Shown: piece by piece, positions 15,704 through 24,542 of the stretch
Layout of the letters: every line of letters begins with the position of its first letter
Position numbering within the stretch: the stretch's first letter is position 1
Source of the DNA: Candidatus Mnemosynella bozhongmuii
Lineage (GTDB): Archaea > Halobacteriota > Archaeoglobi > Mnemosynellales > Mnemosynellaceae
DNA length: 33,437 nt
Assembly (NCBI GenBank): GCA_014361165.1
Contig: JACIWD010000090.1
Span: forward strand, 1-33,437
Direction: 5' to 3'
Position numbers and translations under genes: made by a program
The notes under the pieces: generated by a model
The model's database searches: none
What the model was told of the DNA's origin: nothing
Seen by the model: only the letters and a program-made list of their open reading frames with translations

Positions 15704-16259
15704 TCTCAGCTTCAAAGATCACATATCCTGTTTTTAGTTTTGAGGCTTCCTCTTTTGTGAGAACTCTCGAAGTTGCTCTCTCAGATATTATCGCGCTGTT
15801 TCCAAAGGGGTCCTCTATGATCACCGTTATCTCCTTCTTACCCTCTCTTATCATCTCTATCTCATTTATAAGCTCCTCAGCTCTCCTGTTTCTGCTGACA
15901 TTGAGAACTCCTCTGAGAACGTTTTCAATTCTCTCAAGAATCCCTTCGACGTTGCTGATGAAGGATTCAGCAAGAGGACCTGGCTCAATGTCAACTCCGA
16001 GCTCTGGAATTCTTATTGTTCCTGAAGATGATCTCAGGACTCTTGCATTGAGATCCTCCACAGAGCTCACCCTCAGCTCGTATCTCATGGGCTCCTTTGT
16101 GCTCAACATCATGCAATCTGCGTGTTTGAAGCCGCATGAATGGCACTGAATGCTCGTCAGCATGACCTCTCCAAAATAGGGAATCTCCTCAATGTCCCAT
16201 ATATATGTGGCCTCAGCTCCGCAAAAAGGACATGCATATCTGGAGGAGGCCCTTTTCAA
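15684..16259 (-). CDS. ZPR1-type zinc finger protein
   Basis: A 191-residue archaeal protein with a single ZPR1 unit: a four-cysteine zinc finger (ACPFCG and CHSCG), then a beta domain that begins around EPMRYELRV and contains RIPELGVDIEPGPLAESF. Eukaryotic ZPR1 binds elongation factor 1A and has two such units; the archaeal role is unknown. The start is a TTG at 16259 with a strong GGGGGAAGG four bases upstream; it overlaps the sepF stop (TTGA). The 3' end lies inside the methyltransferase gene. Confidence 0.87.
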   Translation of the reverse strand: MKRASSRYACPFCGAEATYIWDIEEIPYFGEVMLTSIQCHSCGFKHADCMMLSTKEPMRYELRVSSVEDLNARVLRSSSGTIRIPELGVDIEPGPLAESFISNVEGILERIENVLRGVLNVSRNRRAEELINEIEMIREGKKEITVIIEDPFGNSAIISERATSRVLTKEEASKLKTGYVIFEAENDSEER

Positions 16260-16648
16260 TGCCTTCCCCCGACAATCTTCCTTCTGTCTATCTTCACTCC
16301 GGTCGGAGTTGTGATTATGAGCTCTTCGCTTATTCCCGCGATATCTCCGTGAATATCCTCCGCAACCTGTTTGAGCTCCCTTATGGCTCTTTCCATCATC
16401 CCTTTATCTCTCTTCAACAGCGAGAGATCCGTTATCACGATGTTTCCGTTGTAGATCTCTTTCTTTACTTCCTGAAGCTCGTTCAGATTTGCAATCTCTG
16501 CAACCTTCACATAGAGATTTGCAACCTCCACGTCGAGCATCTTCTCATATTCGCTGAGGTCAAGCTCCACGTATTCCTCTTCAGAGCCCCTTGGTTTAAC
16601 TCCTCCTCCAAATAACCTGTCTATAATCCCGCTCAATGATATCACCAT
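16256..16648 (-). CDS. sepF: Archaeal cell division protein SepF
   Basis: 130 residues. Archaeal SepF anchors FtsZ to the membrane. An N-terminal amphipathic segment, MVISLSGIIDRLFGG, fits the membrane-targeting helix; a short linker leads to the SepF core (about 30-115: VEVANLYVKV, IYNGNIVITDLS, AEDIHGDIAGIS, ELIITTPTGVKI). The ATG at 16648 is 27 bases downstream of a TATA box, so a leaderless start is likely; a TTG at 16666 has too short a spacing from AAGGAG. It is the first gene of a five-gene overlapping operon that continues to chorismate mutase. Confidence 0.88.
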   Translation of the reverse strand: MVISLSGIIDRLFGGGVKPRGSEEEYVELDLSEYEKMLDVEVANLYVKVAEIANLNELQEVKKEIYNGNIVITDLSLLKRDKGMMERAIRELKQVAEDIHGDIAGISEELIITTPTGVKIDRRKIVGGRH

Positions 16649-16671
16649 CGAAGAATAATTTTTCAAAACTC

Positions 16672-16679
16672 CTTAATAA
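16672..16679 (-). promoter_or_regulatory. TATA box of the sepF operon
   Basis: TTATTAAG on the minus strand is centred 27 bases upstream of the sepF ATG. It lies in the short gap after the PUA-domain gene and would give a leaderless sepF mRNA. Confidence 0.5.
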
Positions 16680-16691
16680 TCTCTTCTTCTC

Positions 16692-17180
16692 TCAGACCCT
16701 CAGCCTCCAGATTCTGTCACCCACATGGTGAAGTGATTTGACCGCCTTACCCTTCTGCCCCATCATTCTGTCTCTCGAAATCAGAGCTCTGCCGATTGCG
16801 AGAGGTCTCTTGTGAATCTCATCAACCACTATGACTAAATCCCCTCTCTCAACATCCTCATCAACATCAACTATCCCAGGAGCCATTACATCTGCACCCT
16901 GAGAGACCGCCTTAACCGCACCGAAGTCCACAACAACCCTCTTTTTATTTACATTCATCTTCATCGCACCCTTCACCGTTGGGAATGGCTTTCCATCTAT
17001 CACCATGAACATCGGTTCTCCATCAACGAGAATCAGCTCTGTTTTATCTATCAGCTCCCCTCTCTCCACCTTCCGTCCTTCGATGATCTTCCTTGCACTC
17101 TCTCCAAATGTTCTCTCAAGTTCTTCGGCAATCGCTTTAATTTCTTTATCTTTGAGCTGATGTCTGTTTTTAATCCTCAT
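16692..17180 (-). CDS. PUA-domain RNA-binding protein (archaeal MCT-1/Tma20-like)
   Basis: A 162-residue protein. The first ~75 residues form the N-terminal domain seen in archaeal and eukaryotic MCT-1-like proteins (RHQLKDKEIKAIAEEL, VDGEPMFMVIDGKPFPTVKG). The PUA domain follows (KRVVVDFGAVKAVSQGADVMAPGIV, GDLVIVVDE, PLAIGRALIS). Relatives act on the small ribosomal subunit in initiation or recycling; that role is inferred here. GAGGGGAA just before the ATG is the binding site, and TTTTAAG at 17211-17217 (minus strand CTTAAAA) is a possible TATA box. Confidence 0.85.
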   Translation of the reverse strand: MRIKNRHQLKDKEIKAIAEELERTFGESARKIIEGRKVERGELIDKTELILVDGEPMFMVIDGKPFPTVKGAMKMNVNKKRVVVDFGAVKAVSQGADVMAPGIVDVDEDVERGDLVIVVDEIHKRPLAIGRALISRDRMMGQKGKAVKSLHHVGDRIWRLRV

Positions 17181-17210
17181 TTCCCCTCATCATTTACTCT
17201 GCACTTTGGA

Positions 17211-17257
17211 TTTTAAGTTTTATCTTCGCTGGAGGGGAAGATAAAAAGATTTAAATA
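17211..17257. promoter_or_regulatory. Divergent promoter region between the PUA gene and lsm
   Basis: Two separate TATA-like boxes face away from each other. CTTAAAA (17211-17217, minus strand) is about 34 bases from the PUA-protein ATG, leaving a leader of about 8 bases. TTTAAATA (17250-17257, plus strand) is 50 bases from the lsm ATG, so the lsm mRNA should carry a leader of about 24 bases that includes GGAGG at 17292-17296. Confidence 0.5.
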
Positions 17258-17302
17258 AAGAAGGTGTTAATCTCAATCAACCATTCATCTTGGAGGATTG
17301 AC

Positions 17303-17518
17303 ATGCCCCAGAGACCGTTGGATGTTCTTAACAAGGCGCTCAACTCTCCGGTGATAGTGAGGTTGAAGGGCGGAAGAGAATTCAGAGGAGTTCTTCAGGG
17401 ATACGACATACACATGAATCTCGTGCTCGATGATGCCGAGGAGATCAGAGAGGAGGGTAACGTGAAGCTCGGAACGATTATAGTTAGAGGAGATAATGTG
17501 GTTTACATCTCTCCATGA
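17303..17518 (+). CDS. LSm (Sm-like archaeal) RNA-binding protein
   Basis: A 71-residue SmAP protein that forms a ring binding U-rich RNA. Sm1 is visible as VIVRLKGGREFRGVLQGYD with MNLVLDDAEE (the HMN triad that binds uridine), and Sm2 as VKLGTIIVRGDNVVYI. ATG 17303 is chosen because GGAGG sits six bases upstream; an in-frame codon at 17264 would precede the predicted transcription start. The gene is followed by rpl37e 11 bases later, a pairing that is common in euryarchaea. Confidence 0.94.
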   Translation: MPQRPLDVLNKALNSPVIVRLKGGREFRGVLQGYDIHMNLVLDDAEEIREEGNVKLGTIIVRGDNVVYISP

Positions 17519-17529
17519 GGTGATGTCTG

Positions 17530-17709
17530 ATGAGCAAAGGAACTCCTTCGATGGGTAAAAGGCAGAAGAAAACTCACATAAGATGCAGGAGATGCGGAAA
17601 GGTTTCCTATCATGTGAGCAAGCGCTACTGTGCTTCATGTGGTTTTGGAAGATCAAAGAGATTGAGGAAATACAGCTGGGTTAAGAAATCCGCAAAGTTC
17701 AACAACTGA
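17530..17709 (+). CDS. rpl37e: Ribosomal protein L37e
   Basis: A 59-residue large-subunit protein. It starts MSKGTPSMGKRQKKTHIRC and has a zinc ribbon with C19-x2-C22 and C34-x2-C37, then the basic tail GFGRSKRLRKYSW. Length and composition match the archaeal family. GAGGTGAT over the lsm stop gives the binding site 5 bases upstream of the ATG. It lies between lsm and purF in the same direction and is probably in one transcript with both. Confidence 0.95.
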   Translation: MSKGTPSMGKRQKKTHIRCRRCGKVSYHVSKRYCASCGFGRSKRLRKYSWVKKSAKFNN

Positions 17710-17730
17710 AAAACCTTCTGAAGGTGCTGT

Positions 17731-19143
17731 TTGTTGAGGGAGGAGTGCGGGGTAGTTGGGGTTTTCAGCAGAGATTCAGAAGATGTTGCTCCTCATATCT
17801 ATTATGCTCTCTTCTCCCTCCAGCACAGGGGTCAGGAATCTGCAGGAATAGCAACTTTCGATGGCTCGAAAATAAGAATCCACAAATCCATGGGTCTTGT
17901 TTCAGAGGTTTTCAGTGAGGAGAAACTGAGGCTTCTTAAGGGAGATCGCGGTATAGGTCATGTGAGGTATTCAACAACGGGCGCATCTGTTCCAGAAAAC
18001 TCTCAGCCCCTCTCAATCTCCTTCAGAGGTGGCACAATAGCGATAGCTCACAACGGTAACATAGTGAATTCGTTAGAACTCAGGAGAGCTTTAGAAGAGG
18101 AGGGTCATGTTTTCATTTCAGAATCAGATACGGAGGTCATAGCACATCTTCTCGCAAAGGAACTTCTCAAAAAGGATGTTATCGATGCCTCGAAAGAGGT
18201 CATGAGAAGACTCACGGGCGCATATTCTCTGACCATTCTCGTGAATGATATGCTTGTTGCCCTCAGAGATCCCAATGGTTTCAAGCCCCTCTGTCTTGGC
18301 GAGGTCGATGGAAGTTACATAGTGGCCTCCGAGAGCGTCGCCATAGATGTCCTCGGAGGAAAACTCATCAGAGACATCTCACCAGGGGAGCTCCTGATAA
18401 TAGGCGATGAACTCGAGTCTCATCAGCTCGTCAGAAATCCATTCCCCTCTCTATGCGTTTTCGAGTTTGTTTATTTTGCAAGACCTGACTCGATAATTGA
18501 GGGAAAGCTCGTCTATGATGTAAGAAGAAGAATAGGGGAGAGGCTTTACCAAGAATACGGTATCGAGGGAGATATAGTCTGTGCTGTCCCGGACTCCGGA
18601 GTGACATCTGCGATAGGCTATTCTCTTGCCTCGGGAATACCCTTCATAGAGGGACTCATAAAGAATCGTTACGTCGGGAGAACCTTCATAATGCCGCATC
18701 AGAATCTCAGAGAAGTTGGGGTGAGATTGAAGCTGAATGTCGTGAAGAGGAATGTTGAGAACAAGAGGGTCATCCTTGTTGATGATTCAATAGTCAGGGG
18801 GACAACCTCAAGGAGAATAGTGCAGATGCTCAGGGAGGCCGGAGCAAAGGAAGTTCATCTGATGGTTGGCTCCCCTCCAATAATAGCTCCCTGCTATTTC
18901 GGAATAGACATGCCAACAAGAGAGGAGCTCATAGCCGCTCATAAATCCGTAGAGGGGATAAAAACACTCATAGGAGCAGACTCCGTTAACTATCTCTCTC
19001 TTAAAGGTCTTATTGAATCGGTTGGAATTTCTGAAAGAAAGCTGTGCTTAGCTTGTTTAACCTCCCAGTATCCAGTTGAGGTTCCGGGAGAGGTTTGCAT
19101 AAGAAAACAGGCAAGATTATCATATTTTCAGCACTCTCTCTAA
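17731..19143 (+). CDS. purF: Amidophosphoribosyltransferase
   Basis: A 470-residue enzyme for the first committed step of purine synthesis: PRPP plus glutamine to phosphoribosylamine. The N-terminal nucleophile is C6 in MLREECGVVG, exposed after removal of a five-residue propeptide; the glutaminase domain continues with LQHRGQESAG and GHVRYSTTG. The phosphoribosyltransferase domain carries the PRPP loop VILVDDSIVRGTTS. Cysteines near the C-terminus (KLCLACL) may bind a structural Fe-S cluster as in B. subtilis-type enzymes. The start is TTG: an in-frame TGA lies at 17719, and AAGGTG is 4 bases before 17731; TTG 17734 is equally possible. Confidence 0.94.
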   Translation: MLREECGVVGVFSRDSEDVAPHIYYALFSLQHRGQESAGIATFDGSKIRIHKSMGLVSEVFSEEKLRLLKGDRGIGHVRYSTTGASVPENSQPLSISFRGGTIAIAHNGNIVNSLELRRALEEEGHVFISESDTEVIAHLLAKELLKKDVIDASKEVMRRLTGAYSLTILVNDMLVALRDPNGFKPLCLGEVDGSYIVASESVAIDVLGGKLIRDISPGELLIIGDELESHQLVRNPFPSLCVFEFVYFARPDSIIEGKLVYDVRRRIGERLYQEYGIEGDIVCAVPDSGVTSAIGYSLASGIPFIEGLIKNRYVGRTFIMPHQNLREVGVRLKLNVVKRNVENKRVILVDDSIVRGTTSRRIVQMLREAGAKEVHLMVGSPPIIAPCYFGIDMPTREELIAAHKSVEGIKTLIGADSVNYLSLKGLIESVGISERKLCLACLTSQYPVEVPGEVCIRKQARLSYFQHSL

Positions 19144-19197
19144 AAGGATGCTCGGGGAAGATAAATTATTTCTCTCATGCGGAGACTATCTATCTTG

Positions 19198-21507
19198 ATG
19201 AGCATCTTCAGGGGGCATCTTCTAACTCTCGATTCGATAACAGAGGGAAAATCTCCAGCAATCAGACTCTGGTGCAAGGATGAGGATGGAAAGATTCGGA
19301 TTCTGAAGGACAGATCCTTCCTTCCATACTTCTACATTCTCGGAGCTGATGAAGAGGATGTTAAGAAGATTAGGAGCTCGGAGGGAATCTCTCCTTTAAA
19401 GGCGGAGAGAGTCAAAAAGAAGTATTTCGGAAGGGAAATAGAAATCCTTAGGGTTTATGCCTCTCACCCGGGAGAGGTTCCGGTTTTGAGAAAAGTGGCC
19501 TCAAAACTCGGTTTCGAGACATTTGAAGACGACATTCCATTCCATATACGATATCTCTGGGATAAGGGGCTCGTGCCTCTGAGCGGAATTGAAGCAGAGG
19601 TCAGCGGTGATGAAGTCAAAAGAATCTCCTCTTTCAGCTCACCTCCACCGGAGCTGAAGCTTCTAGCATTCGATACAGAGGTCTACAATCCGAGGGGAAC
19701 TCCTGATCCAGAGAGAGATCCCGTAATCATCATCTCGGTTTGCACAGAAGATGGCGTTGAGGTCTTCCATGGAGAGGAGAGGAGGATAATAAGGGATTTT
19801 GTGAATTTTGTGAGAGAGAAAGATCCTGATGTGATAGCCGGATACAATCACAACTCGTTCGACATTCCCTATCTCCTCAAGAGGTGTAAAAAGCTTGGGA
19901 TCGAGCTAGCTCTCGGCAGGGATGAATCTCCTCCAAAAATCAGGAGCGCGCCTCTGCCTCACGTCACTCTGGCTGGAAGAATTGACGTCGATCTCTATCG
20001 CGTGGTTATGAGGGATGTCGGAGAGGTGAAGGTTAAGAAGCTCGAAAATGTTGCTGAGTTTCTCGGAATTCAGGAAGCTGAGGACAGGGTCATGATTCCG
20101 TCTTCGGAAATCTACCGCTACTGGCATGAGGACAGGGAGAAGCTCATAGAATATGCGAGGGATGATGCTTTGAGCACATTTAAAATGCTTGAAAAGCTCC
20201 TTCCGATTCAGATAGAATTCTCAAGACTCATAAAGTATCCTCTTGAGGATGTCAGCAAGATGGGCCGGGGAAGAATGGTGGAGATGCATCTCTGCGCTGA
20301 AGCAGTCAGAATGAACGAGCTTATACCGAAGAGAAGAGGGGAGGAAGGAGAGAGTTACACTGGAGCAGTCGTCCTTGAGCCTCTCTCCGGAATTCACGAG
20401 AAGGTCGTCCTTCTTGACTTCTCCTCAATGTATCCCTCAATCATGATCTCCTTCAACATCTCCCCCGATACCGTTGCAGAAGGTGATGAGGATGCTTACG
20501 TTGCTCCATTCGTCGGTCACAGATTCAGGAAGAGCCCTGATGGTTTCTTCAAGAGAATCCTTCTTGAACTGATTGAGAGGAGGAAAAGAATAAAAGAGGA
20601 GCTCGAAAGGAATTACGATCCTCTCAAGGATGTTGAGCAGCAGACTCTGAAAATCCTCACGAACTCATTCTATGGCTATACCGGCTGGTCTTCAGCAAGA
20701 TGGTATCGCAGGGAGTGTGCTGAAGCAACAACTGCATGGGGCAGATATTTCATTCTGAAGGCTGTTGAAATAGCCAACTCAATGGGTCTTCAGGTGATAT
20801 ACGGAGATACAGACTCTCTCTTCGTGAAATCGGATGGAGATGTTCTTGAGAGAGCCAGAGAGCTCTCTGAAAAGGTTTCGGAGCAGATTCCTCTTGAGCT
20901 GGACGTTGAGGCTCTCTTCGAAACAATATTCTTCACGGGAAAGAAAAAGAGATATGCCGGTCTCACTTCAGAGGGAAAAATCATTGTCAGAGGTCTCGAG
21001 GTCAGGAGAGGGGACTGGTGCGATTTGGCAAGGGAGATTCAGATGAAGGTTATAGAGATAATACTGAAGGAGAAGAGAGTTGATAAAGCTGTGGAGTATG
21101 TCAGAGAGGTGATAGGAAAGCTGAAAAATGGGGAGATTCCTGTTGAGAAGCTCGTCATAGCGAAGACTTTAACAAAGAAGCCCTCTAGATATGAGGCATC
21201 CCAGCCTCATGTTGTTTCGGCCATGAAGGCAAAGAGATACGGAATTGAATACCGCGTGGGCGATAAGGTTCCCTATGTCATTCTTTCCGGTTCGGGAAGT
21301 GTTAGCGAGAGGGCCGAACCCTTCGAGATTCTATCCTTCAATGGTCTTAAGACCAGAGCAAGGGATGAAGAGCTTGGAGAGATTGATGTTGATTACTATG
21401 TGGAGAATCAGATAGTTCCGGCAGTTCTGAGAGTTCTCTCCCTCTTCGGAGTAACCGAGAGGGATTTTCATTCCGGTTCTCAGAGCACTCTCGAAGATTT
21501 CCTTTAA
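19198..21507 (+). CDS. polB: DNA polymerase family B (PolB)
   Basis: A 769-residue replicative or repair polymerase with proofreading. Exonuclease motifs are LLAFDTEVYN (D159, E161), AGYNHNSFDIPYL and YARDDALST. Polymerase motifs are DFSSMYPSIM, LKILTNSFYGYTG and YGDTDSLF. The protein ends QSTLEDFL, a good PCNA-interacting (PIP) box. Conserved N-terminus RLWCKDEDGK and FLPYFYI match euryarchaeal PolB. ATG 19198 is preferred over 19177 because the AT-rich box at 19161-19170 would place transcription start near 19192; 19177 would be upstream of it. No intein is present. Confidence 0.94.
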   Translation: MSIFRGHLLTLDSITEGKSPAIRLWCKDEDGKIRILKDRSFLPYFYILGADEEDVKKIRSSEGISPLKAERVKKKYFGREIEILRVYASHPGEVPVLRKVASKLGFETFEDDIPFHIRYLWDKGLVPLSGIEAEVSGDEVKRISSFSSPPPELKLLAFDTEVYNPRGTPDPERDPVIIISVCTEDGVEVFHGEERRIIRDFVNFVREKDPDVIAGYNHNSFDIPYLLKRCKKLGIELALGRDESPPKIRSAPLPHVTLAGRIDVDLYRVVMRDVGEVKVKKLENVAEFLGIQEAEDRVMIPSSEIYRYWHEDREKLIEYARDDALSTFKMLEKLLPIQIEFSRLIKYPLEDVSKMGRGRMVEMHLCAEAVRMNELIPKRRGEEGESYTGAVVLEPLSGIHEKVVLLDFSSMYPSIMISFNISPDTVAEGDEDAYVAPFVGHRFRKSPDGFFKRILLELIERRKRIKEELERNYDPLKDVEQQTLKILTNSFYGYTGWSSARWYRRECAEATTAWGRYFILKAVEIANSMGLQVIYGDTDSLFVKSDGDVLERARELSEKVSEQIPLELDVEALFETIFFTGKKKRYAGLTSEGKIIVRGLEVRRGDWCDLAREIQMKVIEIILKEKRVDKAVEYVREVIGKLKNGEIPVEKLVIAKTLTKKPSRYEASQPHVVSAMKAKRYGIEYRVGDKVPYVILSGSGSVSERAEPFEILSFNGLKTRARDEELGEIDVDYYVENQIVPAVLRVLSLFGVTERDFHSGSQSTLEDFL

Positions 21508-21518
21508 GGTGATCTCTC

Positions 21519-22208
21519 ATGTCCTCAGAAGTTCTAATAGAGCTAAGAGATGTTCACAAATTTTATGAACTGGGGAAGGTAAAGCTCCATGTTCTTAGGG
21601 GAATAAATCTTGAGATTTATTCAGGTGAGCTCACCTCGATAATGGGTCCTTCGGGCAGCGGAAAATCGACTCTGATGCATCTTATGGGATGTCTTGACCG
21701 TCCGAGTAGCGGAGAGGTCATAATCTCTGGTGTGAAGACCAACGAGCTCGGTGACAAGGAGCTCTCAAGAATAAGAAGGGAGACCATAGGCTTTGTATTT
21801 CAGTCCTTCAATCTCATCCCAAGATTTTCTGCTTTAAAGAATGTGGAACTTCCGATGGTTTTCAGTGGAATTCCGAGAGAGGAGAGGGTGAGGAGGGCAA
21901 GAGAGCTTCTCGAAAGGGTTGGCCTCTCTGAAAGAATTCATCACAAGCCTACTGAGATGAGCGGAGGGGAACAGCAGAGAGTTGCAATTGCGAGAGCCCT
22001 TGTGAACAATCCGAGAGTCATTCTCGCTGATGAACCAACGGGAAATCTTGATACAGCAACAGGAGAGGGAATCATGAAGCTCTTCGAGGAGATGAACCGG
22101 GATGGTCTCACCATAGTGATTGTGACGCATGATCCAGAGATTGCGGAAAGAACGAAAAGAATTATAAGAATAAGGGACGGAGTCATCGAGAGGGAGGAAA
22201 GAAGATGA
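21519..22208 (+). CDS. ABC transporter ATP-binding protein, MacB/LolD type
   Basis: A 229-residue ATPase. Walker A is GPSGSGKST, the Q-loop FVFQSFNLIPR, the signature MSGGEQQR, Walker B VILADEPTGNLD, and the switch His in VIVTHDPE. It resembles ATPases of MacB/LolD-type export systems. The binding site AAGGTGAT overlaps the polB stop, so the module may be read through from polB. It is joined by a 4-base ATGA overlap to the next gene and works with the permease at 23334-24542. Confidence 0.93.
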   Translation: MSSEVLIELRDVHKFYELGKVKLHVLRGINLEIYSGELTSIMGPSGSGKSTLMHLMGCLDRPSSGEVIISGVKTNELGDKELSRIRRETIGFVFQSFNLIPRFSALKNVELPMVFSGIPREERVRRARELLERVGLSERIHHKPTEMSGGEQQRVAIARALVNNPRVILADEPTGNLDTATGEGIMKLFEEMNRDGLTIVIVTHDPEIAERTKRIIRIRDGVIEREERR

Positions 22209-23332
22209 ACTGGAAAGGAATTCTTCTCGCTGTTCTCATCATCTCGTCTCTTTTAACCCTCTCATCCGCTCAGCAGAGCACAATCTCGGTTGTGAGCTAT
22301 TCCATCTCTCCAGAAGTTCTCATGCCCGGAGACAGCGGAATACTTCAGATAACCCTCAGGAACACCGGAAGCACTCCTCTGAAAATCACGGGAGCATCCC
22401 TTTATGGAGGCGTCCTGAAGAGCGGTTATGTGAATTATCAGCACATAGGGTGGATTGGAGCTCAGGAGACCATTACACTGAGCTTTCCTGTAAGAGCCGG
22501 AGAGGTCTCAGATGGAGTTTATTATCCCCAGATTGTAATCTCCGTTGAGGGTGGAGAGAGCTTTGTTTTCCCAATCCCTGTTAAGGTGGACTCCTCTCCT
22601 CTGGAACTCCATCTCTCCGACATCTCCTCCAGCGCACCATTCTCAATCGTTCGAAATGAACTCACAGAACTCTCTCTTGAGCTCGTGAATCCGAGAGACA
22701 ACACCATTGAGTCAATCACAATCATTCCAGAAATCCAGAATGCTGAAGTTCTTCCAGAGAGAGTTTTCGTGGGAGCACTCGATGGACACTCCTCTGAAAC
22801 CATCAGCTTCAGGATGAGAGCCGGTGAGAGCTTCTCGGAGGAATCTTTGAAATTCAGGGTTCATTACAGAAACGGGGAGAATGAGCACGAAATTCTTTTT
22901 GAATTTCCTGTGAAGGTTCTCTCCTCATCCTCCTCACTGAAACTCATACCCGTTGAGACGAAAATCACAGGAAGTCCTTCAGAGGAGATCTCGATTGAGC
23001 TTGACGTTGCAAATTCTCTGAATTCCGAGGTCTCTTCAGTCACCGTGATAGCTCTCAGCGAGAAACTCTCTCCGAGGGAATATTACATAGGGAAGATGAA
23101 TCCAGATGACGTTTTTACTGCTGGCTTCAGAGTTCGCGGGAACGAGATAAATGGAAGCGAGAGCTTCAGATTCATAGCCAGATATGTTGAGAACGGAATT
23201 CAGAAGGAGACGTCTCCAGTTGAGGTCACAGTGACGATAAGAGCTGAGGGAACTTCAACCTCTCCTCTCCTCTATGCGGCACCTCTTCTGGCTATTCTCA
23301 TCCTTGCATTCTATCTCAGGAGAAGGAAGTGA
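22205..23332 (+). CDS. Secreted, membrane-anchored beta-domain protein of an ABC export module
   Basis: 375 residues. A signal peptide (about 1-22, ending LSSAQ) precedes several repeated immunoglobulin-like/CARDB-like beta units (PGDSGILQITLRNTGSTPLKI is the first, with similar patterns near 150 and 255) and a C-terminal transmembrane helix (about 350-370) followed by RRRK. Most of the chain is therefore outside. It sits between the ATPase and the permease, overlapping or abutting both, so it may be the extracellular partner, a role filled by MacA in bacteria but with an unrelated fold. Substrate unknown. Confidence 0.75.
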   Translation: MNWKGILLAVLIISSLLTLSSAQQSTISVVSYSISPEVLMPGDSGILQITLRNTGSTPLKITGASLYGGVLKSGYVNYQHIGWIGAQETITLSFPVRAGEVSDGVYYPQIVISVEGGESFVFPIPVKVDSSPLELHLSDISSSAPFSIVRNELTELSLELVNPRDNTIESITIIPEIQNAEVLPERVFVGALDGHSSETISFRMRAGESFSEESLKFRVHYRNGENEHEILFEFPVKVLSSSSSLKLIPVETKITGSPSEEISIELDVANSLNSEVSSVTVIALSEKLSPREYYIGKMNPDDVFTAGFRVRGNEINGSESFRFIARYVENGIQKETSPVEVTVTIRAEGTSTSPLLYAAPLLAILILAFYLRRRK

Positions 23333-23333
23333 G

Positions 23334-24542
23334 ATGGATCCGATTGAAGTTCTCAGAATGTCCATCGAGAATCTGAGAAGCGTTAAGGTCAGAACATCTC
23401 TAACAGCTCTCGGAATCATCATAGGCGTTGCCGCAGTCATCGCAAATGTTGCAGTGGGAAGTGGATTTCAAGTATATCTCAACGAGCAGATGATGGAAAT
23501 GGGAACGAACTTTGTTATAGTCTTGGAGAAGATTTCAGGTGTTCTCGATGACGAAGAGCTGAGGTGGATTGAAAGGCTTCCCGAAGTGGAGAGCGTCACA
23601 CCTCTTAAATACACCGGTGCAAAAATGAGTTACCTCTCTGAGAGCGTTACAGTTAGCGTCGCTGGAGTGACATCTGATTATCTGAGCGTTGCCAAAATTG
23701 AAATGCTCGAAGGAAGTTTCATAAATGAAAGGAGCAGATATTCCGCTGTTCTCGGGTATGATGTTGCTCATGAGTATTTCAGAAAGGAGATCTCAGTTGG
23801 AAGTTCTGTGAAGCTGTCTATAGCTCTTCCGGATGGAAGGACAGTTGAGAGGGATTTCAGGGTGATTGGGATAATAGATAAGAAGGCGACGATAGTTGGA
23901 GGCGCCTTCAATCCGAATGATCTTGTTATAATTCCTGTCTCCACTCTTAATGAAATTCTCGGAGAGGAGGATTACAGCTCTATCATGATCTCTGCGGAAA
24001 GCATGGAGGTTGTTGGAGATCTGAAGGAGAAGATAGATGAGCATCTTGCCCAGAAAACAGGTGTACCGAGAAGCGATCGTGGAGATGAGAGGAAGAAAGC
24101 CTATACCATAGTCACACAGGAAGAAATTCTGGAAAGAGTGAATCAGATGATCGGAACCTTCTCAAGCGTTCTGGTCTCAATTGCAGCAGTATCTCTCCTC
24201 GTCGGTTCAATAGGGATTATGAACATCATGCTCGTGAGCGTTACAGAGAGGACGAGGGAGATAGGGGTTCTGAAAGCAATAGGTGCAACAAAAGCAAACA
24301 TCCTCCTCATCTTCCTCTCAGAAAGCTCTCTTCTCAGCCTATTCGGAGGCTCTGTTGGCATAGTGCTGGGAGCTCTCCTCTCCAGATTATTTTCCCGCTG
24401 GATCGAGGTGGCTCCGGTGATATCCTATGAGTGGATCCTTCTTGGCATGGGAGTCTCAATTTCAGTCGGAATCCTCGCGGGTCTATATCCAGCATACAAG
24501 GCAGCGCAGATGGACCCTGTTGAGGCACTCAGATATGAGTGA
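23334..24542 (+). CDS. ABC transporter permease, MacB/FtsX type
   Basis: 402 residues with the MacB layout: one N-terminal helix (SLTALGIIIGVAAVIANVAVG), a large extracellular domain (about 45-270), and three C-terminal helices (VSIAAVSLLVGSIGIMNIML, LSLFGGSVGIVLGALL, LLGMGVSISVGILAGLYPA). The motif VTERTREIGVLKAIGA is the usual coupling region, and the end YPAYKAAQMDPVEALRYE is typical. ATG 23334 follows the preceding stop by one base. The 3' end overlaps the convergent cooC gene by 14 bases. Confidence 0.92.
   Translation: MDPIEVLRMSIENLRSVKVRTSLTALGIIIGVAAVIANVAVGSGFQVYLNEQMMEMGTNFVIVLEKISGVLDDEELRWIERLPEVESVTPLKYTGAKMSYLSESVTVSVAGVTSDYLSVAKIEMLEGSFINERSRYSAVLGYDVAHEYFRKEISVGSSVKLSIALPDGRTVERDFRVIGIIDKKATIVGGAFNPNDLVIIPVSTLNEILGEEDYSSIMISAESMEVVGDLKEKIDEHLAQKTGVPRSDRGDERKKAYTIVTQEEILERVNQMIGTFSSVLVSIAAVSLLVGSIGIMNIMLVSVTERTREIGVLKAIGATKANILLIFLSESSLLSLFGGSVGIVLGALLSRLFSRWIEVAPVISYEWILLGMGVSISVGILAGLYPAYKAAQMDPVEALRYE

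Noticed and set aside
17710..17730. Terminator at the CCTTCTGAAGG palindrome between rpl37e and purF
   Set aside because: It is only 11 bases long with almost no loop and no T run, and its second half is part of the purF ribosome binding site.
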